NCBI GenBank assembly: GCA_903919625.1
Contig: CAIXIZ010000372.1
Span: 1-7,302 of the forward strand
Length of the DNA stretch: 7,302 nucleotides
Direction of reading: 5' to 3'
Origin: an uncultured Verrucomicrobiota bacterium
GTDB lineage: Bacteria; Verrucomicrobiota; Verrucomicrobiia; Opitutales; Opitutaceae
Each line of letters starts with the position of its first letter. Position 1 is the first letter of the stretch. The notes beneath the pieces are model-generated. The model was not told the DNA's origin. It made no database searches and was given only the letters and a program-made list of their open reading frames with translations. A program made the translations under genes and the position numbers. Below, piece after piece: positions 1 to 6,129 of this stretch.

Positions 1-856
1 CCGCCTCCAGCGCGTCGAGCACATCGCGCCCGCCGGGATGCGCGATCACCTTGCGGATCGGGCACGAGGGTAGCCGGGCCTGTGCCGCCGCGAACAGCCG
101 CGCCACCGCGCCCGCCGCAAGCGACGGCACTGCGGAGTCGAGCAGGTTGCGCAGCTTGCCGTCACGTTGTTCAAATCGCAGACGGTCGCGGTCCGCCGGC
201 AGGTGCAGCGTGTCAAAGCTGTGGCAGCGCAGCCCGCCCGGTCCCGGTGTGCTGCGCCAGACGCTCGCCGCCGCCCCGTCACTGAACAGACACGCGCTGA
301 TGATCACGCCGGGGTCGTCGTCGAGGTAAAACGCCGCCGAGCAAATCTCCACCGCCACGCATACCACCACCGCGTCCGGCTTCGCCGCCAGCACCCCCTG
401 CGCCGCGCGCAGCATGGGAATCGCCGCGCCGCAGCCGAGGCCCACGAGGTCTTGCAGAAAAACATCTGTCCGCAGCCCCAGCTGCTCGGCCACGTAGCTG
501 CTCACGCCGGGGCACAGGTAGCCAGTGCAGGTACAGACGAGCAACGCGTCCACCTCACCCACCGTGACACCCGCCTGCGCGAGCGCGGCCGTGAGGGCAT
601 GGCCCGCCAGGCGTGGCGCTTCCGCCCGATAGGCGGCGTTCAGCTGGTCGGAAGTGAGATCAAACACCCCCTCGATCCCCGGCACGGCGAAATGCCGCGT
701 GGTGATGCCGCTGTCACCCTTGAGGATGGTGCGCAAGATGAGCTGGGTGCGGCGGTTCAGGCGCTGGAGCGCCGGCGAATGCTGGATGATCTCCCAGCAC
801 TTCGCCTGCGTGAAGGTGGCCGGTGGCACGGCCGTGGCGAGAGCATGGAGATACAT
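1..856 (-). CDS. Type III polyketide synthase (chalcone/stilbene synthase-like), 3' end outside the window
   Basis: Homodimeric cytosolic enzyme that condenses a starter acyl-CoA with malonyl-CoA units to give alkylresorcinols, alkylpyrones or similar products. 285 residues are visible; the family is usually about 350-390, so roughly the last 65 or more are missing. The active-site cysteine is Cys142 in DLVGLGCGAAIP. The motif EICSAAF follows at about 170-176, the gatekeeper-type Phe191 lies in CLFSDGAAA, and the catalytic His273 lies in AHPGGRDVLDALE. The third catalytic residue (Asn) would lie beyond the edge. The frame is open throughout. The start at 856 gives MYLHALATAVPP, a typical N-terminus for bacterial members. 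No Shine-Dalgarno is seen, and the gap to the upstream oxidoreductase stop is only 15 bases, so translation is probably coupled within one operon. The DLVGLGC and HPGG contexts argue against FabH-type KAS III. The starter and product cannot be told from sequence. Confidence 0.95.
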   Translation of the reverse strand, partial: MYLHALATAVPPATFTQAKCWEIIQHSPALQRLNRRTQLILRTILKGDSGITTRHFAVPGIEGVFDLTSDQLNAAYRAEAPRLAGHALTAALAQAGVTVGEVDALLVCTCTGYLCPGVSSYVAEQLGLRTDVFLQDLVGLGCGAAIPMLRAAQGVLAAKPDAVVVCVAVEICSAAFYLDDDPGVIISACLFSDGAAASVWRSTPGPGGLRCHSFDTLHLPADRDRLRFEQRDGKLRNLLDSAVPSLAAGAVARLFAAAQARLPSCPIRKVIAHPGGRDVLDALEA

Positions 857-871
857 TGGAGGGAGGAAGCT

Positions 872-1900
872 TTAGTGCAGCAGGCCGTAAAGCAATTGCA
901 ACGGCAGCATCCGCACCCGCGCCGCCGCCGCCAACCAGCGTTGCCGGGGCGGTGAGGACAAAAACGGATGCGCCGCGTCCGCCACCGCGAGCCGCCGGGC
1001 AAATTTTCTGCCCAACGCCGCATGTGTCACCTGCACCGTCCCCGCCCACGCCGCCTCCCCGCGGGTCCACGCAAGCAGCGGGTCGAGCGCCAGCTCCGCG
1101 CTCTGGAACGCCATCGCCATGCCGTTGCCGGTGAACGGCGGGATCATCGCAAATGTGTCGCCAAGATTCAGCCGTCCGTCCGAAATTCCGCTCCGGTCAA
1201 AGTTCACGCCCGCCACCGCCGAGCATGACTCGGCGCAAATTTCCACCTCCGCCAGCCGCGCCGCGAGCGCGTCGAGCCCCGTCGCGCGCAAATAGGCCGG
1301 CAGCACCGTCTCACGGTTGCCGCTCACGTCGGCGCGCTGCCGGAAGAGCCCGCAGACATTGACCCGCCCGTCCTCCACCGGGCAAAGCCCCACATAGGCC
1401 TCGTCGCCGAGATGAAACTCCAGCTCGCTGGTGAGCCGCAGCCCGCGCGTGTGCAGCTTGAGCCCAAGCCACGGCGAGGCGGTCGCACGGCGGCGACCCG
1501 TGGAAAACACCCGACCCTCCGGCGCTTCGGCTGGGTCTATGCGAGTGCCGGGGTGGAGCTGCCCGCCCGCCGCCGTGAAGGCCGCCGCCAGCCGGGCATC
1601 GAGCGTGTGCCGGCTCAGCGCGAGCGCGGGCACGGGCAGCCGTTGCTGTCGGATTTCCCGTTCCTGAAAATACCAGCCCACCTCGTACAGCTGGCCGGCG
1701 TCGGCAAGCAGCGGAGCCAGCCCCAGCCGCCCAATCGTCACCCCATCCAGCCCGGTGATAAATTCCCCGCACACCCGGTGACGGGGATAATGGCCGGCCT
1801 CGTAGACGGTCACGGTCACGCCCGCCCGCCGCAAGGCCAGGCCCAGGGACAGACCGGCGAGACCGCCACCGATGATTTCAATTTCCCGCGGCATGGTCAT
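872..1900 (-). CDS. FAD-dependent oxidoreductase (geranylgeranyl reductase / aromatic monooxygenase-like)
   Basis: A 342-residue flavoprotein of the PHBH-like superfamily. The N-terminal Rossmann dinucleotide motif is GGGLAG (residues 11-16), with Glu34 at the end of the second strand as the likely ribose ligand. PRHRVCGE (39-46) is the motif seen in the geranylgeranyl-reductase-like branch, and LSRHTLD follows at 95-101. The second FAD motif is GDTFAMIPPFTGNG (247-260). The chosen start (1900) makes an ATGA overlap with the methyltransferase stop; an in-frame ATG at 1894 is an alternative. A longer reading from 1957 would add 19 residues inside the methyltransferase gene and is unlikely. Placed between a methyltransferase and a type III PKS, it probably hydroxylates or otherwise oxidises the polyketide ring, comparable in role to SrsC of the Streptomyces srsABC operon. 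That assignment is by analogy; a reductase role on an isoprenoid or polyene chain is also possible. Confidence 0.88.
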   Translation of the reverse strand: MTMPREIEIIGGGLAGLSLGLALRRAGVTVTVYEAGHYPRHRVCGEFITGLDGVTIGRLGLAPLLADAGQLYEVGWYFQEREIRQQRLPVPALALSRHTLDARLAAAFTAAGGQLHPGTRIDPAEAPEGRVFSTGRRRATASPWLGLKLHTRGLRLTSELEFHLGDEAYVGLCPVEDGRVNVCGLFRQRADVSGNRETVLPAYLRATGLDALAARLAEVEICAESCSAVAGVNFDRSGISDGRLNLGDTFAMIPPFTGNGMAMAFQSAELALDPLLAWTRGEAAWAGTVQVTHAALGRKFARRLAVADAAHPFLSSPPRQRWLAAAARVRMLPLQLLYGLLH

Positions 1901-2550
1901 TCGCGCCGCTGCGCCACCAGCCGGTATGTTCCGAACAAGGTGGTCGTGACCTGCCAATGCCAGATCGCAGGGTCCAGCCCGAGCAACTCCGGGAGCTCGT
2001 CACGGCAAAACCCGGCCGCGATGCTCACCCGCCCGTCGTGACGGCTGACTGCATTCGCGCGCACCAGCCGGCAAAGCCCCGCAAAAAGCCACTGGAAAGT
2101 CCGCCCGCGCTTGAGCTCGCCCGCGACGATCACACGCGTGTGCTCCGTGATCTGTTGGCCAAGTTTACGCAAATCCACCGCGTCGAAGTGATGAAATATT
2201 AGGTTGCCAATCACAATTTCATATTCTCCCCACCGGTCAAAAGCCAGCGCATCAGCCTGGTGCCAGCGGGCGCCGGCCGGCCAAGCTGATCCGGCAGGAG
2301 ATGGCGCCCGATCCAAGCCGTCCACCCTGAGTCCGGCCCGCAAAAGACTTAAGCCCAGCTCACCCGTGCCGGCGCCAATCTCCAGCACCCGTTCACCGGG
2401 CCGTACCAACGGCGGCAAGGTGCGGCGGAACCAGCGTGTGTTGCCCAGCACAGCATTAAACACCCTTAAATCACGCCGCGAATGCCGCGCCGCCGGATCA
2501 TCCGGCGGCATCGCGTCCAGCAACTCCGGCGTAAGGGTGCGTTTCATCAT
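1897..2550 (-). CDS. Class I SAM-dependent methyltransferase (type III PKS-associated)
   Basis: A 217-residue Rossmann-fold methyltransferase. Motif I is VLEIGAGTGELG (residues 55-66). Asp80 in GLDRAP is the likely acid that binds the SAM ribose, and ADALAF (99-104) fits motif III. The N-terminal SRRDLRVFN segment resembles small methyltransferases found beside type III PKS genes. It is the first gene of the visible polyketide operon, and its stop overlaps the oxidoreductase start (ATGA). A likely role is O- or C-methylation of the polyketide product, as for SrsB. I chose the ATG at 2550 (2547 follows in frame) because the family-like sequence begins there. The frame stays open upstream to 3411 through a secretin-like fragment, so longer starts (2691 or 3411) are formally possible, but the intervening 80 or so residues are Arg/Cys/Trp-rich and domain-free. 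No Shine-Dalgarno is seen. Confidence 0.87.
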   Translation of the reverse strand: MMKRTLTPELLDAMPPDDPAARHSRRDLRVFNAVLGNTRWFRRTLPPLVRPGERVLEIGAGTGELGLSLLRAGLRVDGLDRAPSPAGSAWPAGARWHQADALAFDRWGEYEIVIGNLIFHHFDAVDLRKLGQQITEHTRVIVAGELKRGRTFQWLFAGLCRLVRANAVSRHDGRVSIAAGFCRDELPELLGLDPAIWHWQVTTTLFGTYRLVAQRRE

Positions 2551-2551
2551 G

Positions 2552-2572
2552 GGCAGCAACCGGCAGGCTGCC
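2552..2572 (-). other. Short inverted repeat directly upstream of the methyltransferase start
   Basis: GGCAGC (2552-2557) and GCTGCC (2567-2572) are perfect complements around a 9-base loop, ending one base before the ATG at 2550. As RNA this could fold beside the start codon. It may be chance in GC-rich DNA. The rest of 2573-2690 shows no gene or promoter I can support. Confidence 0.3.
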
Positions 2573-2690
2573 ACAGTTTTACCCCGTAGCACAATCCGGG
2601 AGCACTGCCAGTTGCCGGCGGCGATACCGCAAGCTCGCGATTGAGCCCGCGCCCACCGCCACCCGTCCCACCCCGCCAGAAGCACGGCCA

Positions 2691-2825
2691 TCAACGCGCA
2701 GCACGTTTGCCTTCGTTTTCCGGCCAGCGGCGGGCGGCCACATCGGCGACGAAGAGCAATAATGCGGCCACCACCAGCCATGATAGATACACTTTGGCCA
2801 CCGAATTCAACGTAGCCCTCAAACG
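2691..2825 (-). pseudogene. Remnant: C-terminal transmembrane tail of an unidentified membrane protein
   Basis: In a frame different from both neighbours, the minus strand from 2801 to the TGA at 2691-2693 reads VAKVYLSWLVVAALLLFV followed by ADVAARRWPENEGKRAAR and stop. This is one clean hydrophobic helix followed by a positively charged tail. The hydrophobic-ADVAARRW pattern resembles the C-termini of large VWA/BatA-type membrane proteins of Planctomycetes and Verrucomicrobia; that likeness is from memory and unproven. The frame is closed upstream by a TGA at 2826-2828, so the body of any such protein is absent. The final TGA overlaps an ATG (TGATG, 2693-2689), the usual form of a coupled gene junction, which suggests it was once inside an operon. 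A GTG at 2801 could alternatively start a 36-residue single-helix protein. Confidence 0.4.
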
Positions 2826-3411
2826 TCATGATCCGGTGCCGTAGCACCAAAGTGATGGTATGGCCATCAGTCGACACCGTCGGGGTGGCTTGAAGCTCCA
2901 CGCCGATTTTCTGGGTGGCAAACTCCTGCGTCGTTCCCGGTGCAACTGGTACGGTGGGAGACTGACTGGCTTTGCTGCGTTTCTCCATAAATATATGCGG
3001 ATAGAGCACATCTTCAGTCGCGTTCAAGTCGCCTGACTCACCCGAATTGAGGGTTGCTTTAGGAGTGTCCAGCAACCTGGTACCGGTTTTCTGCATGAGC
3101 AGAGGAAGCGCATCGAAACGCACGATTGGCGTGCTGTTGGCGGGAAGAGCCTTGCCTCCAAGTGGAGGCGCCCTGGGAATGACCGGAGGCATCGACGGCG
3201 GCCGGATCACATATTTGCTGAGGTCGGGATCGTTTAACGTGCTCTCGGGCACCTCGATAATGCTCGCCACTAGTGCAATTTGCACCGGCTTGGTGGACGC
3301 GGTCTGTGCCTGCAAGCCTGCACTATTCGTGAATAGCACCAGCAAGGAGAAGCCGATGAGGCGGATCCCGATACAAACGCGTTCCTTCAGCAGGCGGAGA
3401 GGTGATTGCAT
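2801..3411 (-). pseudogene. Truncated exported secretin-like protein, paralogue of the M56 C-terminal domain
   Basis: Starts at 3411 with a signal-peptide-like N-terminus: basic residues, then a hydrophobic run (IGFSLLVLF, about 19-27), then a likely cleavage after LQAQ (33-36). The remainder follows the secretin-like domain of the upstream M56 protein segment by segment. KPVQIALVASIIEV (41-54) matches its QPVQVAIEATFIKV, DLSKYV matches DLSQYG, and TTQEFATQKIGVEL (160-173) matches its QEFTTRSIGVEL. TDGHTI and TFEGYVEFG (196-204) match DDGHTI and DFDGFIQYG. After residue 204 the similarity stops: the conserved final block of the domain (DGATLIMGGL to LVIFITLRIV in the M56 protein) is missing. 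The frame continues open into unrelated sequence and the methyltransferase. This is best read as a gene that lost its 3' end by deletion. Whether the shortened product is made is unknown. Confidence 0.65.
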
Positions 3412-3574
3412 GGTCGGGGGAGTGGCGACTAGACAAGACCTAGATTGGGCGGGAACAGCAGGATCGTGCCAGAAGGGAACCCCCTGACGCTATGGGAAAC
3501 CTTGGGCAATTCAAACCTTAAAGATCGCGATAAGTGTGTCTTGCAAAATAGGATGATGCACGATCCGTCCCGGC

Positions 3575-3628
3575 TCTCCCGAGCTATTGGGCTATATTCT
3601 CCGCGTAGCCCGCTTCGGGAGAAGCGGG
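3575..3628. repeat. Nested inverted repeats in the intergenic region (REP-like palindrome)
   Basis: The core is a perfect 8-bp stem with a 4-base loop, CCCGCTTCGGGAGAAGCGGG (3609-3628). Two further perfect repeats compete with it: GGGCTA (3589-3594) with TAGCCC (3606-3611), and TCTCCCGA (3575-3582) with TCGGGAGA (3615-3622). The core resembles short palindromes scattered between genes in GC-rich bacteria. It is not followed by a T-run on either strand, so a simple intrinsic terminator is not favoured. Apart from these and the repeats nearer 3760-3800, I see no gene in 3412-3795. A GTAGGTTGGGT motif at about 3691-3701 also recalls dispersed intergenic repeats. Confidence 0.5.
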
Positions 3629-3752
3629 AATCTGCGGCAAAGTTGCCGGGTTATTTTGCGAACCTCAGAGGTGCTGCTTCACCCCTCACAGTAGGTTGGG
3701 TGCCAACGGCGTTGCCGCGGGGGGAAATCATCCTGCCCGCATTTCGCAGCAA

Positions 3753-3782
3753 AACCTGAGTGCGAATGTCAGGAATCAGGTT
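3753..3782 (-). terminator. Possible weak terminator downstream of the M56-secretin gene
   Basis: On the minus strand AACCTGA (3782-3776) and TCAGGTT (3759-3753) form a perfect 7-bp inverted repeat with a 16-base loop, with the last arm running on into TT (TCAGGTTTT). It begins 14 bases after the gene's stop codon. The loop is long and the T-run short, so termination would be inefficient at best, and transcription may continue into the secretin-like fragment. Confidence 0.3.
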
Positions 3783-3786
3783 GCGA

Positions 3787-3799
3787 GTGACCCGGTCAC
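3787..3799. repeat. 13-bp palindrome at the M56 gene stop codon
   Basis: GTGACCCGGTCAC is a perfect dyad (GTGACC/GGTCAC around one base) covering the TGA stop of the M56-secretin gene. It could be part of a 3' end structure or chance; no partner copy is seen elsewhere in the window. Confidence 0.3.
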
Positions 3800-5637
3800 T
3801 TCTTCGCGACCTCATCCTGCTTCACGATGCGAAGGGTGATGAAAATCACCAGTGTCCGCTTCGTCGTGCTGTCGCCATTGCCTTTGAGGAGTTTTTCAAT
3901 GCCCCCCATGGTTGGGACATCACCACCAGTTTTTTTCTCGGACAGCGTCAGGCCGCCCATGATGAGGGTCGCCCCATCTTGCAGCGACACTTTTGTCGTC
4001 ATTTCGCGGACCGAAATCAGTGGCTGAATATTTTTCTCTCCATATTGGATGAAACCATCAAAATCGGTCATGTGGGCCGAAAGATCAAAATCGATGGTAT
4101 GGCCATCGTCTTCCACTACGGGTGTGCCCAACAGTTCGACACCGATGCTGCGGGTGGTGAACTCCTGGGGCGCACCGGTCTCACTATAAGACTGCGGATA
4201 GCGCAGTTCCTGAGCCACCATCATCTTCGTCATATTGCCCGACAGTATGCTGATGGCCGGCTTGCTCACCATTTCGTAACCCGGTTTCCGCGCGAGCACC
4301 TGTAACACAGCAGGGACATCCAGCCGGCCAATCCATTGATTTTCGCCCGGTTTTCCAGGGCCCGAACTCGCTGCACCGTACTGACTGAGATCCTTAAACT
4401 CAAACTCACCCTGTCCGACCTTGATAAATGTGGCTTCGATCGCGACCTGCACCGGCTGGCTGCGAGCCGCATTGGCCAAGGTTGTCGTCGTTTTGGGTGC
4501 CTTGGTTGGGGTGTCGGAGGAGACCGCTGCAGCTGGTGAAGCTCCGGGATTCGACTGGGCAGGTTTGGTCTCATCCGCACCGCGCAGTTGCACCGAAGCG
4601 AAACCAATGAGTGCGACCGCTGCCAGTGCCGAGATCAGGCCGGCCTTCACCCGCGAGAATGGCCGGCGGTCGCGCGACGGACCGATGATGCTTTCAATGC
4701 GCCGCCCGAGCGTGGAAGGCTCTCCCATGGCCACGGCGGGGGCAGGCTGGGCCCGGCCTTGCAGGTGGCGCGTCGAGGCGACAAGTTCCAGCGCGTAGGT
4801 CTCGGCCGGCGTGCCGGCGGCAAGGACGAGATCGTCACAGGCCTGCTCCTGCGTCAGCCGCATGATCCGCGCCGCCAGCCACACCAGCGGATTGGGCCAG
4901 TAGAGGGCGGTGGCAAATTGGGTCAGGAGACGGGTGAGGCAGTCGTGCCGGGCGATATGGCCCAGTTCATGCCGCAACACGAGGGCAAGGCGCGCGGCCG
5001 GCCAAACCTCGGCTTCGGCCGGCAGCAACACGACCGGGCGCAGCGTCCCCCAGGTCATGGGAACCCGGCAGGATGCCAGGGTGCGCAGCTCCACCAGACG
5101 CGACAACCGGTACTCGGCGGCGATTTGACGGGCAAGCGCCTGGGTGCGAGCGTCCCCCAGAGGCAGGCTGTGCCGCTTCCACCGCCATAATTGCGCCGCC
5201 CCCGCCAGCAGCCGTATGAGCACCACCAATGCGCCGGCCAACCAGGCCAGCAGCAGGCCATTTCCGAGCACGAACCGCACCGGGCCGCCGGTGGGGCTCG
5301 GCGGTTCCGGTGCGGTTGTGATCGAGGTTGTCACCTTGACCAAGTGGGTGGACGAAGCCGGAAGGGTATTCATCACCGTCGGCTCCGAAACAAGGCGGGG
5401 AACGGCCGGCGCGACGACGGGCGCGGCAGCCTGGACGAGCCGCCACGACCAATGGGGCGGATACATCCGGGTGAACGGGACCAGCAACAGCACGGCAAAG
5501 GCCGCGAGCCAGACCAGATGGCGGTTGGCCGCCGAGGCACCTTGCCAACGGCGGGCGGCGAGCAACGCAAACGCAAGCACCAGGGTGCTCTTCAACATGA
5601 GATCGGCAAACAGGAGGAGTTGGGCGGTGGGGTTCAT
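3796..5637 (-). CDS. M56-family (BlaR1/MecR1-like) membrane metalloprotease with C-terminal secretin-like domain
   Basis: A 613-residue protein. The N-terminal half is a BlaR1-type protease: membrane helices at about 5-27, 39-57 and 122-146, then a zinc-protease region with HELGH (223-227) and EQACDD (264-269, Glu264 the probable third zinc ligand), then a fourth helix at about 331-349. In BlaR1 the protease faces the cytoplasm and triggers loss of the BlaI repressor, while the part after helix 4 lies outside. Here an Ala/Pro/Ser/Thr-rich linker (about 355-392) leads not to a penicillin-binding sensor but to a secretin-like domain (about 394-606). Visible blocks are QPVQVAIEATFIKV, KPAISILSGN (459-468), IGVELLGTPVVEDDGHT (498-514), LQDGATLIMGGL (552-563) and RTLVIFITLRIV (594-605). 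The start at 5637 is 4 bases after the blaI-like stop, so the two genes are one operon. The secretin-like domain probably serves as a periplasmic sensing or docking part; no ligand can be inferred. It is too small to be taken for a complete outer-membrane secretin. Confidence 0.93.
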   Translation of the reverse strand: MNPTAQLLLFADLMLKSTLVLAFALLAARRWQGASAANRHLVWLAAFAVLLLVPFTRMYPPHWSWRLVQAAAPVVAPAVPRLVSEPTVMNTLPASSTHLVKVTTSITTAPEPPSPTGGPVRFVLGNGLLLAWLAGALVVLIRLLAGAAQLWRWKRHSLPLGDARTQALARQIAAEYRLSRLVELRTLASCRVPMTWGTLRPVVLLPAEAEVWPAARLALVLRHELGHIARHDCLTRLLTQFATALYWPNPLVWLAARIMRLTQEQACDDLVLAAGTPAETYALELVASTRHLQGRAQPAPAVAMGEPSTLGRRIESIIGPSRDRRPFSRVKAGLISALAAVALIGFASVQLRGADETKPAQSNPGASPAAAVSSDTPTKAPKTTTTLANAARSQPVQVAIEATFIKVGQGEFEFKDLSQYGAASSGPGKPGENQWIGRLDVPAVLQVLARKPGYEMVSKPAISILSGNMTKMMVAQELRYPQSYSETGAPQEFTTRSIGVELLGTPVVEDDGHTIDFDLSAHMTDFDGFIQYGEKNIQPLISVREMTTKVSLQDGATLIMGGLTLSEKKTGGDVPTMGGIEKLLKGNGDSTTKRTLVIFITLRIVKQDEVAKK

Positions 5638-5641
5638 GGGA

Positions 5642-6022
5642 TTATTTGGCTTTGGCTTTTTTGATGATGGCTTCGAGGCGGCTTAGTTCCTCGGGAGGCA
5701 GCTGTTCGTCGGCGGTGTCCACCAGCGCCGCGACGGCATTGGCGAGCGAGCCTTCGAAAAATGAATTTACCACCTGCTTGAGCGCGGAGCGCCGGGCCTG
5801 GGCCGGAGCCTGGGTGGGCCGGAAACGGTAGCGGGGGCCGTCCTCCCGGTGCCGGAGAAAGCCCTTGTCCTCCAGGATGCGCAGCAACGCGCGGACCGCC
5901 GAATAGCCAGGGGCATCCGGCAAGGCGGCCTGCACCTCGGCGGCGGTCGCCTCGCCCCGCGCGTAGATGACGTCCATAATCTGGCGCTCGCGCCGGGTGA
6001 GATGCACGGATTTCGATGTCAT
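5642..6022 (-). CDS. BlaI/MecI/CopY-family transcriptional repressor
   Basis: A 126-residue cytoplasmic DNA-binding protein, the usual length for the family. The winged helix-turn-helix covers about residues 8-70. It includes LTRRERQIMDVIY, the recognition helix region YSAVRALLRILEDKGF (40-55) and the wing REDGPRYRFRP (59-69). The C-terminal dimerisation part (about 78-124) contains NSFFEGSLANAVAALV, which corresponds to the region where BlaI is cleaved or released in the Bla/Mec systems. The gene directly downstream encodes an M56 protease, the standard partner that inactivates this kind of repressor. The start at 6022 lies inside an inverted repeat (6021-6038) that is probably its own operator. 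No clear Shine-Dalgarno is visible, only a weak AGAAAG. The targets are most likely this operon and perhaps genes elsewhere; nothing in the window shows a link to beta-lactams. Confidence 0.93.
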   Translation of the reverse strand: MTSKSVHLTRRERQIMDVIYARGEATAAEVQAALPDAPGYSAVRALLRILEDKGFLRHREDGPRYRFRPTQAPAQARRSALKQVVNSFFEGSLANAVAALVDTADEQLPPEELSRLEAIIKKAKAK

Positions 6023-6038
6023 GCTAGCTTTCTAGCAT
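6021..6038. promoter_or_regulatory. Probable BlaI-type operator 1, overlapping the repressor start codon
   Basis: ATGCTAGCTTTCTAGCAT is a perfect 7-bp inverted repeat around 4 bases. It overlaps the first bases of the repressor gene and possible -10 hexamers on the minus strand (TATGCT at 6039-6034, or TAGAAA at 6034-6029 with TTGCGC at 6057-6052 as -35, spacing 17). A repressor bound here would block both promoter and start codon. The half-site TGCTAG differs from the TACA/TGTA core of classical BlaI and CopY operators. Confidence 0.7.
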
Positions 6039-6064
6039 ACCTGTTTGAATTGCGCAAGCATTCT

Positions 6065-6082
6065 TTGCTAATTTCTTAGCAT
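6065..6082. promoter_or_regulatory. Probable BlaI-type operator 2
   Basis: TTGCTAATTTCTTAGCAT contains a perfect 6-bp dyad, TGCTAA and TTAGCA around 4 bases (6066-6081). On the minus strand both sites start TATGCTA and share the same architecture with operator 1. The dyad centres are 44 bp apart, about four helical turns, which would put two repressor dimers on a similar face of the DNA. A perfect palindrome TTGCGCAA (6050-6057) lies between them. Confidence 0.65.
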
Positions 6083-6129
6083 ATTTGTTTGGCCGGCGTT
6101 TTGCCTGAGCTCGGATCGGGCAACCGGAG

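Noticed and set aside
1..856. Reading the condensing enzyme as FabH (KAS III)
   Set aside because: The cysteine context DLVGLGC, the Phe191 gatekeeper block and HPGGRDVLD fit type III PKS, not FabH.
167..955. Long plus-strand open frame opposite the polyketide synthase
   Set aside because: It is the antisense of a gene with clear active-site motifs, is Arg/His/Gln-rich with no domain, and arises from the high GC content.
2640..2830. A simple one-base frameshift restoring the secretin C-terminus
   Set aside because: None of the three minus-strand frames after position 2800 shows the expected DGxxxIxGGL or LxIFITxRI blocks, so a deletion is a better explanation.
3445..3759. Plus-strand ORF of 104 codons in the intergenic region
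   Set aside because: It runs across palindromes and a repeat-like GTAGGTTGGGT motif, has no domain, and lies in low-GC non-coding sequence.
3796..5637. Calling the M56 protein a beta-lactam sensor BlaR1/MecR1
   Set aside because: There is no penicillin-binding sensor domain after the fourth helix; a secretin-like domain is there instead.
4588..5664. Plus-strand open frames opposite the M56 gene
   Set aside because: Antisense shadows of the protease coding region; composition is Arg/Gly/Gln-rich and no motifs are seen.
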